Positions 27,173-36,551 of a stretch of DNA of 64,000 nucleotides are shown piece after piece (within the stretch, counting starts at the first letter, position 1; each line of letters begins with the position of its first letter). The stretch is from Arcobacteraceae bacterium (lineage in GTDB: Bacteria > Campylobacterota > Campylobacteria > Campylobacterales > Arcobacteraceae), in NCBI GenBank assembly GCA_021107755.1, contig JAIOSF010000031.1, forward strand, positions 1 to 64,000, in the 5' to 3' direction. Below the pieces are notes generated by a model. That model searched no databases and was not told the DNA's origin. It saw only the letters and a program-made list of their open reading frames with translations. The position numbers and the translations under genes are program-made.

Positions 27173-27850
27173 TTAGAAGAATTCCATTTCCATTGTATCA
27201 TTAGACTTTGCATCTTCACTAAAAATTCCTGTTCCACTAATATATTCAGCAGTTGCAGGTTGTCTAACAGAAATTTCTTTTTGAAGTTTTCTCTCTTCAG
27301 CGATAACCTCATTTGATGTATTTTTATTATCAACATTTTTAATAAAGGTTTCAAACCTATCACCCATAAGAATTACCCTTCCTGCATTTCCTCTGGTATG
27401 ATCAGATATAATTCTAAATCCTTCAGACTGACAAAAAGTATGTGCAAATTCAACATTTCTATGCCCTATACTTTTCCCTAAAGATGGCATATTCATAATA
27501 TCAGCACCACCAGATATCTTTGCAGCCATATTTGCCTTACTACACCCTAATTTATACATCTCATTAAGCATAGCCTCAACAGAATAAAGTCCATATTTCA
27601 TATCTTCATTAGAGTTTTCTGTCGCAGGAAGTAAAAAATGGTTCATACCTTTAATTTGCTTTACTTTATCATAAAACATAATAGCAACACAAGAACCAAG
27701 TAAAGTTTTGAAAGCAACATTTTCACTATCTGCAACAACTGCAAATTCACCACCAATAATTGTATGTGTAGGCATCCCTTTTACTACTTGTGATATTCTA
27801 CTATTTGAAATCTTTTCTATTGATCCATCTTTATGACCAAGAGTAATCAT
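27173..27850 (-). CDS. cheD: Chemoreceptor glutamine deamidase CheD
   Basis: CheD deamidates receptor glutamines. The Cys-His pair is visible in LLGSCVAIMFYD and GMNHFLLP, with Thr in the following core (STGG-like ISGGADIM). The 225 aa include a C-terminal extension of about 60 residues (..TATAEYISGTGIFSED..) beyond the CheD core. In other systems such a tail binds a CheC-type partner, but no cheC is in the window. The start overlaps cheR by 4 bp. Confidence 0.93.
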   Translation of the reverse strand: MITLGHKDGSIEKISNSRISQVVKGMPTHTIIGGEFAVVADSENVAFKTLLGSCVAIMFYDKVKQIKGMNHFLLPATENSNEDMKYGLYSVEAMLNEMYKLGCSKANMAAKISGGADIMNMPSLGKSIGHRNVEFAHTFCQSEGFRIISDHTRGNAGRVILMGDRFETFIKNVDNKNTSNEVIAEERKLQKEISVRQPATAEYISGTGIFSEDAKSNDTMEMEFF

Positions 27851-28677
27851 CCTATATCCTTAACTTTAACAAAAATATTTTGTCCAACTCTTTTTGTATA
27901 ATTAATTAAATCATGAGGATTTTCAGAATGTCCTATATAAAGAGTCCCCCCTATTTTAAGTGTTCTGAAAAGTTTTTGTAATATTTTATTTTGGTCCTCA
28001 ATTGAAAAATAAATTAATACATTTCGACAAAAAACCACATCAAACTGATGTGTTTCAAAAGGATAAACAGTATCATTTAAATTCATCTGCCCAAAAGTAA
28101 TCATATTTTTTAAATCATCATTTACTTTAATAAGTATCTCATCACCTGCCAAATTCTTTTGAATTCGTCTCTTAAAATATTTTTGAGGTTTTATCCAATC
28201 AGGGAACTCTTTTGAACTTTTTTGAAACCTATATATTCCATTTGCAGCTGTTTGTAAAACATCTGTATCTATATCTGTAGCTACAATTGAAGCTTTCATA
28301 GTACTACTAAACTCTCTCACTGTCATAGCCATTGAATATGGCTCTTCACCTGTTGAAGCAGCGGAACAATACATTTTAATCTCTTTATTTAACTTCTCGA
28401 ACTCTGGTAAAACTCGTGTTTTTAAATCTTCAAAATGAAAATCTTCTCTAAAAAAATGAGTTTTATTTGTTGTAAATGTATTAATAAATTCTTTTGTAAA
28501 TTCACCATCTTCAATTCTTTGAAGAAGTTCACCTATATCACCAGTATATTTAGTATTTCTTTTAAGCTTGTCCAATCTATTAGCAATCATAACCTCTTTA
28601 TTCTCAGTTAGGGTAATCCCTGTAAGAGAATAAAGTATAGATTTTACTTTATCATACAATTGTTGTGTATTTGACAT
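27847..28677 (-). CDS. cheR: Chemoreceptor methyltransferase CheR
   Basis: CheR methylates receptor glutamates using S-adenosylmethionine. The 276 aa have an N-terminal helical domain and the SAM-binding core (YCSAASTGEEPYSMAM, VVFCRNVLIYFS). No C-terminal pentapeptide- or TPR-type extension is seen. It sits between cheA (6 bp gap) and cheD (overlap), opposing CheB in the adaptation cycle. Confidence 0.96.
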   Translation of the reverse strand: MSNTQQLYDKVKSILYSLTGITLTENKEVMIANRLDKLKRNTKYTGDIGELLQRIEDGEFTKEFINTFTTNKTHFFREDFHFEDLKTRVLPEFEKLNKEIKMYCSAASTGEEPYSMAMTVREFSSTMKASIVATDIDTDVLQTAANGIYRFQKSSKEFPDWIKPQKYFKRRIQKNLAGDEILIKVNDDLKNMITFGQMNLNDTVYPFETHQFDVVFCRNVLIYFSIEDQNKILQKLFRTLKIGGTLYIGHSENPHDLINYTKRVGQNIFVKVKDIG

Positions 28678-28683
28678 TAGATT

Positions 28684-30681
28684 CTATGATGCAACTAGAT
28701 TTTTTTTACGAGGTTCCCTATGATCTGCGTGTGATAATTCTGATTTTTTTTGTGCTTCAATTATACCCATAACATCAAGAATTAAACCAATGCTTCCATC
28801 TCCTCTAACAGTAGCAGCTCCGATACCTTCAACACTTCTAAAGTTTTTATCAAGTGGTTTTACAACAACTTGATGTTGATGTAAAAATTCATCAATAAAC
28901 ATAGCTATTTTAGTTGTACCTGATTTTACAACAATTAACATACCCTCTTCAAGTTTCGTATGTTGCGGTTCAATGTCAAATAATTGATGTAATCTTACAA
29001 CTGGTATAAACTCTTCTCTTAACATTAATAAATCTTGTGTACCATCACCAATTCTCTTAATCATCTCAGATGTTGGCTGTAATGACTCTACAATTGCACT
29101 TAGTGGTAAAATGTATTTTACATTACCAACAGCAATGTCAAGTCCATCAAGAATAGCAAGTGTTAATGGTAACATAATAGTAATTGTTGTACCAGTACCT
29201 ATCTCTGTATCAAGATTAATAACACCACCTAATTTAGTAATATTTGTTTTAACAACATCCATACCAACACCACGACCTGAAATGTCTGTTACTGCTTCAG
29301 CCGTACTCACCCCTGCTCCAAATATAAGCATCGCTTTTTCATTATCAGTCATTGAAGCTAATTGTTGCTCATCAATAAGACCATTTTCAAGTGATTTTTG
29401 AGCAACTTTATCTGCTGGTATCCCTTTTCCATCATCTTTTATAGTAATAATCATTTGACCATTTGCTTGTTCAGCAGAGATAAGAATAGTACCTGTTTCA
29501 GTTTTTCCAGCGGCAACTCTATCCTCTGGCATCTCAATACCATGATCAAGCGAGTTTCTAATAATATGCATTAAAGGATCTGTAAGACCTTCAATCATTG
29601 CCTTATCAATCTCAACACTATCACCTTCATGTTTAAACTCAATTTTCTTTTTAAGTTTTTTAGATATATCTCTAACTACTTTAGGAAATTTTGAATAGAT
29701 AGATTCCATTGGTACCATACGGATACTCATAATTGAATCTTGCATATCTCGAATATGTCTTTCCAGTAATTCAAGTCTTTCTAGCACGGAGTTTCTTACT
29801 TTACTCTCTCTAATTGTAGTACTATATTGAGTTAACATAGCATTTGTAATAACTAAATCCCCAACATTATTCATCAGTAAATCAATTTTATCTAGATTAA
29901 CTCTAATTGTACTTGCTGCTGCTTTTTTAGAAGGTTCATCTTTCTCTACTGCTTTTGCTTTCACAGGAGCTACTTTAGGTGTTTCTTGCACAGCTGTAGC
30001 TATCTCTTTTGGTGCTGCCACCTCTTCTAATTTTGCAACTGTTTCAATTTTAGATTCTGGTGTTATTTTTTCAGCTTCATCAAAAAAACCAAAGTTTTCT
30101 TCACTGCTTATACTCTCGACATCTTCTGTAACTGATGCCTCTTCACCGAAGAATCCCCAAGATTCATTTGAAGAAGAACTTTTAACTACTTCTTGTTCAA
30201 CTTGAGGTGTAGTTGATGTTGTAGCATCTTCTTTAGTTGACACTGTAGCCTGAGGTGCTTCAGAAGGTGCACCTCCTCCATTCATATACGCACGAATAGT
30301 TCCTAAAAGTTCTGTAGTCATTTCAGTAAATTTATCTCTATCCATCTCCCCATCACATTCCATTTGAAGAATCTCTTTCATAACATCAAGACCATCAATC
30401 AATGTACCAGCCATTTCAGGTATAAATTCAATCTGATGATTTCTAAGTTTATCCATCATGTTTTCAACATCATGTGTAAACTCAGCAAAGAAAGCTAGCT
30501 CAACAGAAGCACCACTTCCTTTTAGAGTATGTACATCCCTAAATAATTGTCCCATCTCTTCATCTGTTAAACTACCATTATTTTCCGCTTCTAATAAAAC
30601 GTTGTCTGCTGACTCAAAAAGCTCTTCCGCTTCCTCAACAAACATATCTCTATACATTGATATATCAAATCCAGACATCAT
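28684..30681 (-). CDS. cheA: Chemotaxis histidine kinase CheA (no receiver domain)
   Basis: CheA is the kinase that passes receptor signals to CheY and CheB. The 665 aa have, in order, an HPt domain with His51 (VHTLKGSG), a Thr/Ala/Glu-rich linker, a dimerisation helix, the HATPase domain (HIIRNSLDHGIE, GRGVGMDVV) and a C-terminal CheW-like domain. Campylobacter and Helicobacter CheA usually carry a C-terminal receiver; this one stops after the CheW domain. Three near-identical stretches in the linker (SWGFFGEE, NFGFFDEAE) form a small internal repeat. The neighbouring cheY supplies the response regulator. Confidence 0.96.
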   Translation of the reverse strand: MMSGFDISMYRDMFVEEAEELFESADNVLLEAENNGSLTDEEMGQLFRDVHTLKGSGASVELAFFAEFTHDVENMMDKLRNHQIEFIPEMAGTLIDGLDVMKEILQMECDGEMDRDKFTEMTTELLGTIRAYMNGGGAPSEAPQATVSTKEDATTSTTPQVEQEVVKSSSSNESWGFFGEEASVTEDVESISSEENFGFFDEAEKITPESKIETVAKLEEVAAPKEIATAVQETPKVAPVKAKAVEKDEPSKKAAASTIRVNLDKIDLLMNNVGDLVITNAMLTQYSTTIRESKVRNSVLERLELLERHIRDMQDSIMSIRMVPMESIYSKFPKVVRDISKKLKKKIEFKHEGDSVEIDKAMIEGLTDPLMHIIRNSLDHGIEMPEDRVAAGKTETGTILISAEQANGQMIITIKDDGKGIPADKVAQKSLENGLIDEQQLASMTDNEKAMLIFGAGVSTAEAVTDISGRGVGMDVVKTNITKLGGVINLDTEIGTGTTITIMLPLTLAILDGLDIAVGNVKYILPLSAIVESLQPTSEMIKRIGDGTQDLLMLREEFIPVVRLHQLFDIEPQHTKLEEGMLIVVKSGTTKIAMFIDEFLHQHQVVVKPLDKNFRSVEGIGAATVRGDGSIGLILDVMGIIEAQKKSELSHADHREPRKKNLVAS

Positions 30682-30698
30682 TACACCTTTTTAATTTA

Positions 30699-31067
30699 TT
30701 ATTTTTTAGTTAAAACTATATTAACAGCTTTTAACAATTGATCAGGAACAAATGGCTTTACAATCCAACCTGTAGCACCAGCAGCTTTACCTTTAGTTTT
30801 CATCTCATCACTTCTTTCAGTTGTAAGAACTAAAATTGGTGTTTTAGAATACTGACTTAATTTTCGAAGTTCTCCTACAAATGTTAATCCATCCATATTT
30901 GGCATGTTTATATCAGTAATAATCAAATCATACTGAGTACTATTTGCCTTCTCTAAACCATCAACACCATCCACAGCTTCAACAACATCATTGTATCCGC
31001 CCTCGTTTAGTGCATATGATAGCATATCTCTTAACATAGTAGAATCATCTACAATCAATAATTTCAT
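30699..31067 (-). CDS. cheY: CheY-type single-domain response regulator
   Basis: The 122 aa make one receiver domain with an acidic pair (VDDS, residues 7-8), phospho-acceptor Asp52 (TDINMPNMDG), a conserved Thr (VLTTERSDE) and Lys (WIVKPF). The lack of an output domain and its place directly before cheA make it the likely motor-binding CheY or a phosphate sink for this operon. In Epsilonproteobacteria such regulators are sometimes named CheY with the motor one elsewhere, so motor control is inferred. First gene of the operon. Confidence 0.92.
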   Translation of the reverse strand: MKLLIVDDSTMLRDMLSYALNEGGYNDVVEAVDGVDGLEKANSTQYDLIITDINMPNMDGLTFVGELRKLSQYSKTPILVLTTERSDEMKTKGKAAGATGWIVKPFVPDQLLKAVNIVLTKK

Positions 31068-31150
31068 TTTATTCCCTTCAAATGAATTTAAAATAATCTC
31101 TATAATAACAACTATAACTAAACTTAGTTTAAACTAATCTAAAAAATCCC

Positions 31151-33331
31151 TTAAAAATTGGTTGCGATAAGCTCTATTCTATCTTTAGAAACTTTCAAAA
31201 CCTTTACACTTATAGTGTCATTTTCATTTAATACATCTTTAACATTATTCACACGCTTTTTTGATATTTTTGATATATGTAAAAGCCCTTCTCCACCCTT
31301 AGGAAGTTCAACAAAAGCTCCAAAATCAGCAATTCTTACAACTTTTCCATCTAATACATCATCAACTTTATAGATATTTTCGAAGTTTATAACTTCTTTT
31401 TTTTGAAAAGACTTTGCATTTGAAGATATATTTTTAACTTGTTCTACAGCCCCTAATATATTATCTTTATTGTCACCTGTAATTTTAACTGCACCACTAG
31501 CTTTATCTAAGTCTATTGATACTCCCCATTTTTCAATAATTTCTCTAATAACTGAACCTGCTTTCCCGATAACAGCTAAAACTTTTGTTGGATCAATATT
31601 AAATTGTTCAATTAATGGTAATGCATCACTTGGAACGATATCTTGTACAGCATCTTCCATTAAAGTTAAGATATGTACTCTACCCTCTTTTGCTTGTTCT
31701 AATGCTTCTTTTAAAACTTCTAATGAGATACCACCAAGTTTAATATCCATCTGTAGTGCTGTAATACCATTTGTTGTCCCTGTAACTTTAAAATCCATAT
31801 CACCATCATGATCTTCAAGTCCCATAATATCAGTTAGAATTGCATATTTATCATCTTTAAACACACCGCCCATAGCAACACCTGCTACTAGTGAAGATAT
31901 AGGAATACCAGCTGCTTTAAGAGCAATTGAACCACCACAAACAGTTGCCATTGACGAACTTCCATTTGATTCAAAAATTTCTGAAACTAATCTAATAGTA
32001 TCTGTATAGTCTTTATCTATTGAGGATTCTAATGCTCTTTTTGCAAGATTTCCATGTCCTAATTCTCTTCTACTAACACCAAATATAGGTTTTGCTTCAC
32101 CAACACTAAATCCAGGAAAATTGTAATGCACCATAAAATTTTCATTTTTTGTATCTTTACTTGTAAGTATTTCATACATTTGAGCATCTTTATTATTTCC
32201 TAAAGTTGCAACAACTAAAGCTTGTGTTTCACCTCTGGTAAATAAACAACTGCTGTGAGTTGATGGTAAAATATTTGTTTCTATCGTAATATTTCGAACA
32301 TCTCTTAAACCTCGGCCATCAGCTCTAAGGTTTTCTTCTATAATCATATCTCTTACAATATCTTTTTTTACTATTTCAACAGCTTCTCTAACATCTTTTA
32401 GCTCTATTGAATACTCAACACAATAATTATCAGTAGATATTTTTTTAGATATATCATCTAATCCACTAAATCTCTCTTTTTTTGCCATAACTTTTATAGC
32501 ATCTTTTATACTTTCAATGTAATTGTCTCGTACATGACTCAATAATAAATCTGTAATATTCATCTGTAATAATTCAACAGACTGTGACTCTTTTTTTGCA
32601 AAGTCAAAACTCTTTTCATATGTTTTGTTAGTATTTATAATAATATCTGAAGATATTCTGATAGCTTTAACAAGTTCATCCTCACTAATATCATTTATAT
32701 TATGAATCTTTGTAAAACTTTCTATGTCAACCTCTACCATCTCTTGAGATGAGATAGCCTTCATCTCTATCATTAATAATTCATTTGAAGTTCCAGCAAC
32801 ATATAAGTCTAATGTAGATTCTTCCATTTGAGTTAAAGATGGATTGACAATAAACTCTCCATCAATTTTTCCTATTCTTGTTGCACATACAGATCTTTCA
32901 ACTGGTATATCAGATGTAAATAAAGCAGCAGAAGCAGCATTCAATGCCATTACTTGTAAATCAGCATCTGTATCTACACTTAAAACCATTACTGTAATAG
33001 TAGTAGGATACACATATCCTTTTGGAAAAAGTGGACGAAGACTTCTATCTATAATACGAGAAGTTAAAGTTTCAAAATCATTTGGTTTTCCTTCTCTTTT
33101 GATAAATCCACCAGCAAACTTTGCTGCTGCATAAGTTTTTTCTATATACTGAACAGTCAATGGTGTAAAATCTTCACTTACAGGATTATCAAACTCTGAT
33201 ACTACTGTTGCCATTAAAACAGTATTTCCAACTTTATATAAAACAGAACCATTACTTTGTTTTGCTACTTTATCAAACTCAAAAACCTCTTTTATATTAT
33301 TTATCTCTAATTCACATACGGTTGACATCAT
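31151..33331 (-). CDS. pnp: Polynucleotide phosphorylase
   Basis: This enzyme degrades RNA 3' to 5' by phosphorolysis. The 726 aa contain two RNase PH domains; the second carries FTRGETQAL and the catalytic region ILTDIMGLEDHDGDMDFKV. The C-terminus has KH (VIGKAGSVIREI) and S1 (GKVVRIADFGAFVELPKGGEGLLHIS) domains. The start overlaps the phosphoribosyltransferase gene by 20 bp. It ends the purD-RDD-lptD-phosphoribosyltransferase-pnp run. A perfect 14-bp palindrome (TTAGTTTAAACTAA at 31124-31137) follows, between pnp and cheY. Confidence 0.97.
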   Translation of the reverse strand: MMSTVCELEINNIKEVFEFDKVAKQSNGSVLYKVGNTVLMATVVSEFDNPVSEDFTPLTVQYIEKTYAAAKFAGGFIKREGKPNDFETLTSRIIDRSLRPLFPKGYVYPTTITVMVLSVDTDADLQVMALNAASAALFTSDIPVERSVCATRIGKIDGEFIVNPSLTQMEESTLDLYVAGTSNELLMIEMKAISSQEMVEVDIESFTKIHNINDISEDELVKAIRISSDIIINTNKTYEKSFDFAKKESQSVELLQMNITDLLLSHVRDNYIESIKDAIKVMAKKERFSGLDDISKKISTDNYCVEYSIELKDVREAVEIVKKDIVRDMIIEENLRADGRGLRDVRNITIETNILPSTHSSCLFTRGETQALVVATLGNNKDAQMYEILTSKDTKNENFMVHYNFPGFSVGEAKPIFGVSRRELGHGNLAKRALESSIDKDYTDTIRLVSEIFESNGSSSMATVCGGSIALKAAGIPISSLVAGVAMGGVFKDDKYAILTDIMGLEDHDGDMDFKVTGTTNGITALQMDIKLGGISLEVLKEALEQAKEGRVHILTLMEDAVQDIVPSDALPLIEQFNIDPTKVLAVIGKAGSVIREIIEKWGVSIDLDKASGAVKITGDNKDNILGAVEQVKNISSNAKSFQKKEVINFENIYKVDDVLDGKVVRIADFGAFVELPKGGEGLLHISKISKKRVNNVKDVLNENDTISVKVLKVSKDRIELIATNF

Positions 33332-33992
33332 TTTCCTTTTTATAATTATCTTTTAATTTTTCTATATCTTCTAATTCTATTTGTTCTAATTTTTCATAAT
33401 AAAAATCAATTGAAACAAAATGTGCAGGTGCCTGAACGAAATACAAATCATCCGCAATTGTTTCTATATCATTAATTGTAACTTCAGGTAAAACTGGAAC
33501 TGCAACACAAATTGATTTTGCTTGCTTGCTAATAACAGACTTAATACAAGCCATCATTGTAAGCCCTGTATTTAAACCCTCGTCAACTAATAAAACATTA
33601 CTGTTAGCTAAGTCTATTATATCTAAACCATCTCTATACTTAGCTTTATAATCTTGTATATCAGTTAAGTACATATCTTTAGACTCATCATAAATATTTT
33701 CTAAATCCAATGAAAATGATTTCAATAATTCTTCATGAACAACAATATCTTGTGTTTCCGTTATAATTGCTATTTCACACTCATTATTATTTTTTGTAAA
33801 TATTTTTTTTGTAAATAGATAATCGAATTTTGCATTCAATTTTTTCGCTAAATCTAATGCGATTGGTACTCCACCAGCAGAGATAGCTAGTATAATCCAT
33901 TGTTCTTTTTTCATATCCTCTGTAGGTAAAACACTATAAAGCATTTTTGTTGCTTCTATTCTATCAGAAAAAATAATATTGTCTATTTTCAA
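33312..33992 (-). CDS. Phosphoribosyltransferase family protein
   Basis: The 226 aa have a PRTase fold with the PRPP loop NVLLVDEGLNTGLTMM. The metal-binding pair of this motif reads DE. A basic flexible loop region precedes it. The substrate base cannot be told from sequence. Several Campylobacterota carry such a protein beside pnp, so a role in salvage of bases released by RNA decay is possible, but this is inference. It follows lptD by 5 bp and overlaps pnp. Confidence 0.85.
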   Translation of the reverse strand: MKIDNIIFSDRIEATKMLYSVLPTEDMKKEQWIILAISAGGVPIALDLAKKLNAKFDYLFTKKIFTKNNNECEIAIITETQDIVVHEELLKSFSLDLENIYDESKDMYLTDIQDYKAKYRDGLDIIDLANSNVLLVDEGLNTGLTMMACIKSVISKQAKSICVAVPVLPEVTINDIETIADDLYFVQAPAHFVSIDFYYEKLEQIELEDIEKLKDNYKKENDVNRM

Positions 33993-33997
33993 AATAA

Positions 33998-36106
33998 TTA
34001 CCTTTGCTTCAATTTGTAGTTTTGTCTTAAATCAAATAGTTGCTTAAGATTAAACTCCACATAAACTACATCCTGTCTTGTAACACTTCCATCTGTTGTA
34101 TTTGTAGCAACTAACGAATTGACATATTTTAAATTTAAAGCCCAACATTTTTTATCTATACCAAAAATATATTGTTTTTTTCTACTAATATCTTGAATCA
34201 TATCGTACTCTTCCATATAAGAGATATTATAATATTTATAAAAATTAAAGCCCAACGAGTAAGTAATATATTCATCTTTTAAAAATGTCGTTTCATCTTT
34301 TTTATAACTATGATAAAGTTTCAAAAAACTATTTTCATAATTTAAATTTAAATTAGATACTGATGAAATGATATCTTTTAAATCATAATTATAAAATAAT
34401 CTATTAGCAATAGAACCGTATTGGAAATAGATTCGTAAATCGTTCTCTAAATTCCCTTTTTCATATTTTTTTGTTAAGTCATTATAAGAATATACTTGAT
34501 TCACTTTATGTGTAACAATTGGATGTATTGTTTCTTTATCATAAAAAGATTGTGAAAGTCCAAAAGATATAGTCTCTTTGGTTCCTGAAACTGGGAATAT
34601 TGATAAAAGATCATTTTGAGCATTACCTACTAAATCTGGATCATAAATAGTTCCCTCTTTTTTAAAAACATTGGGTTTAGTATAAGTTCCTGAAAAATTG
34701 AGTGCATGTATAAAACTATCATAAGGTTTAACTAAATCTGTATAAACTGAAACAATATGATTTGTTGCAGCATAATTAACACTATCATATATATCATTAT
34801 CATTTGTATAATCAATATTTGTATAATTTACTTGCTCACTTAATGATATATTTAAATAATCATCGAAAAGTGTAAAGTTATAACTTATTGGAATATATAC
34901 CTCCGTTGTATTAGCACCTATCCCAATTTTTCTAGTATCCCTAGTGACTTTTGTATCTAATGAATAAGACAATTTATCAAATAATAAATTATCCGAATAT
35001 TTATGTAAATTAACGGCTGGAAGAGTTTGCATTACAGCATCATTGTTATCTAAAGACAAATCATCATAATACTTCATCTCCAAATCACCATAATATTGAT
35101 TTGTATTATAGTAATATTTTATTTTAGATTCTAAAAACTTATCAGTATAGTCACTCTTATCATTATCATATATTGTATCTAAATAATCAACATCATTCAT
35201 ACTTACTAAATCAACGAGTAAGCCATCTGTAGAAGTTTTATTATCAGAAAATAGATTTGTTCGTCTATAGTTTAAACTTGAACCAAAATGTTTATTGTTA
35301 ACAAGGTTATTTTCATTTTGATAATCATCATTTTCTTCAAATATTCCTGTTTCAAGTTGTAAATATGAATAAGCTGAATCTTTATAACGGTAATTAAAAG
35401 AAATACCTTGTCCTCTATCTGTTCTTATTTGTGGTACAACTTCTATATCATAATTAGGTTGTGGAGCATAGTATATAGGTTGTGCATATATAAATCCCTC
35501 ATCCTTTGAAATCCCAATAGTAGGTGATAGTAAACCTGTTCGTCTTGTTTTATCTGTTGAGAAGCCAAAGTATGGCGTATATATTACTGGAGTTTTATTT
35601 ATATATAAGGTTGTATTATAAGTATTAATCCATTTCTCTTCAGTATCATAATCACCCTTTGAAAAACTAACACTCCATGCTGGATCAACACAATCACAAC
35701 TTGATAATGTTGAATTATTTAGATTATAAGTTGATTTTGTCGAATTTGTATCAGATGAGTTAAACCATAATTGACTTTGATTATCTAGCATTAACATCGG
35801 TTTTATATTCTTTAATTCTTTATTAATATCTATAAAAAGATATTCAGAAAAACTCACATGTTGATTATTTTTTATTAAGTTTACATCCTCAAACAATTCA
35901 ATAGTTGCAGCTGTTTTATCATAAATCAACTTTTTAGAGGTTATATAATAACTTTGTGAAAACACAACAACATCCCCAGTTGCAGTAATAATATTATCTT
36001 TTGTATTAAGGTTTTTAGCAATTATTTGAAGGTTTTCATCTGTAAATTCTGCTGCATTTACAGATATGTATAAAAGAAGAATATAATATATAAAAAATTT
36101 ACGCAT
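33998..36106 (-). CDS. lptD: LPS-assembly outer-membrane protein LptD
   Basis: LptD is the outer-membrane barrel that inserts lipopolysaccharide, acting with LptE. The 702 aa have a signal peptide cleaved near residue 19 (LLLYISVNA-AEF). An N-terminal OstA/LptA-like jellyroll (..NIITATGDVVVFSQSYYITSKKLIYDK) is followed by a large Tyr/Asn/Asp-rich beta barrel. Cysteines occur at CDC near residue 136 and one near the C-terminus, compatible with the interdomain disulfide of LptD. It overlaps the RDD gene by 8 bp. Confidence 0.93.
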   Translation of the reverse strand: MRKFFIYYILLLYISVNAAEFTDENLQIIAKNLNTKDNIITATGDVVVFSQSYYITSKKLIYDKTAATIELFEDVNLIKNNQHVSFSEYLFIDINKELKNIKPMLMLDNQSQLWFNSSDTNSTKSTYNLNNSTLSSCDCVDPAWSVSFSKGDYDTEEKWINTYNTTLYINKTPVIYTPYFGFSTDKTRRTGLLSPTIGISKDEGFIYAQPIYYAPQPNYDIEVVPQIRTDRGQGISFNYRYKDSAYSYLQLETGIFEENDDYQNENNLVNNKHFGSSLNYRRTNLFSDNKTSTDGLLVDLVSMNDVDYLDTIYDNDKSDYTDKFLESKIKYYYNTNQYYGDLEMKYYDDLSLDNNDAVMQTLPAVNLHKYSDNLLFDKLSYSLDTKVTRDTRKIGIGANTTEVYIPISYNFTLFDDYLNISLSEQVNYTNIDYTNDNDIYDSVNYAATNHIVSVYTDLVKPYDSFIHALNFSGTYTKPNVFKKEGTIYDPDLVGNAQNDLLSIFPVSGTKETISFGLSQSFYDKETIHPIVTHKVNQVYSYNDLTKKYEKGNLENDLRIYFQYGSIANRLFYNYDLKDIISSVSNLNLNYENSFLKLYHSYKKDETTFLKDEYITYSLGFNFYKYYNISYMEEYDMIQDISRKKQYIFGIDKKCWALNLKYVNSLVATNTTDGSVTRQDVVYVEFNLKQLFDLRQNYKLKQR

Positions 36107-36542
36107 CTACAACCAATGTTTTCCCAAATTTATCATGAAGTGTTTGTCTTGAGTCTGTATAGTAGGCCATAATAAAACCAATATAAAAAATCATCTCACT
36201 AATAATCCGTCCACCTGACCTAAATGCACTATTTACCAATGACACTTTACCAAAATGATCAAAATCTATCACTTTTATTTTTGCAATAAGCTTTCCAATT
36301 GTAGCACCATAATACCAAATAAAAAATGTCTGATATATAAACTTAATAATAACTATTTGAAAAAATGCAGCATTCATAATAGTCATTACTGCTATAAAGT
36401 CTCCATTTGTAGCCTTAACACTGTCCCATAAGAGTAATAATACTAACAAAGTGATTGATAAATCATCAATTACAAAAGCTTTAATTCTAGACCCCATGGA
36501 GGCTAGTTGTAGATTATCTATATCTATATTATTTTCTGACAT
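36099..36542 (-). CDS. RDD family membrane protein
   Basis: The 147 aa begin SMGSRIKAFVIDDL, the R-D-D motif that names the family, and contain three to four membrane helices with a GATIGKLIAKIKV segment typical of RDD proteins. The molecular role is not known; some RDD proteins affect ion homeostasis. It lies 10 bp after purD and overlaps lptD. Confidence 0.88.
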   Translation of the reverse strand: MSENNIDIDNLQLASMGSRIKAFVIDDLSITLLVLLLLWDSVKATNGDFIAVMTIMNAAFFQIVIIKFIYQTFFIWYYGATIGKLIAKIKVIDFDHFGKVSLVNSAFRSGGRIISEMIFYIGFIMAYYTDSRQTLHDKFGKTLVVDA

Positions 36543-36551
36543 AAACTCTTC

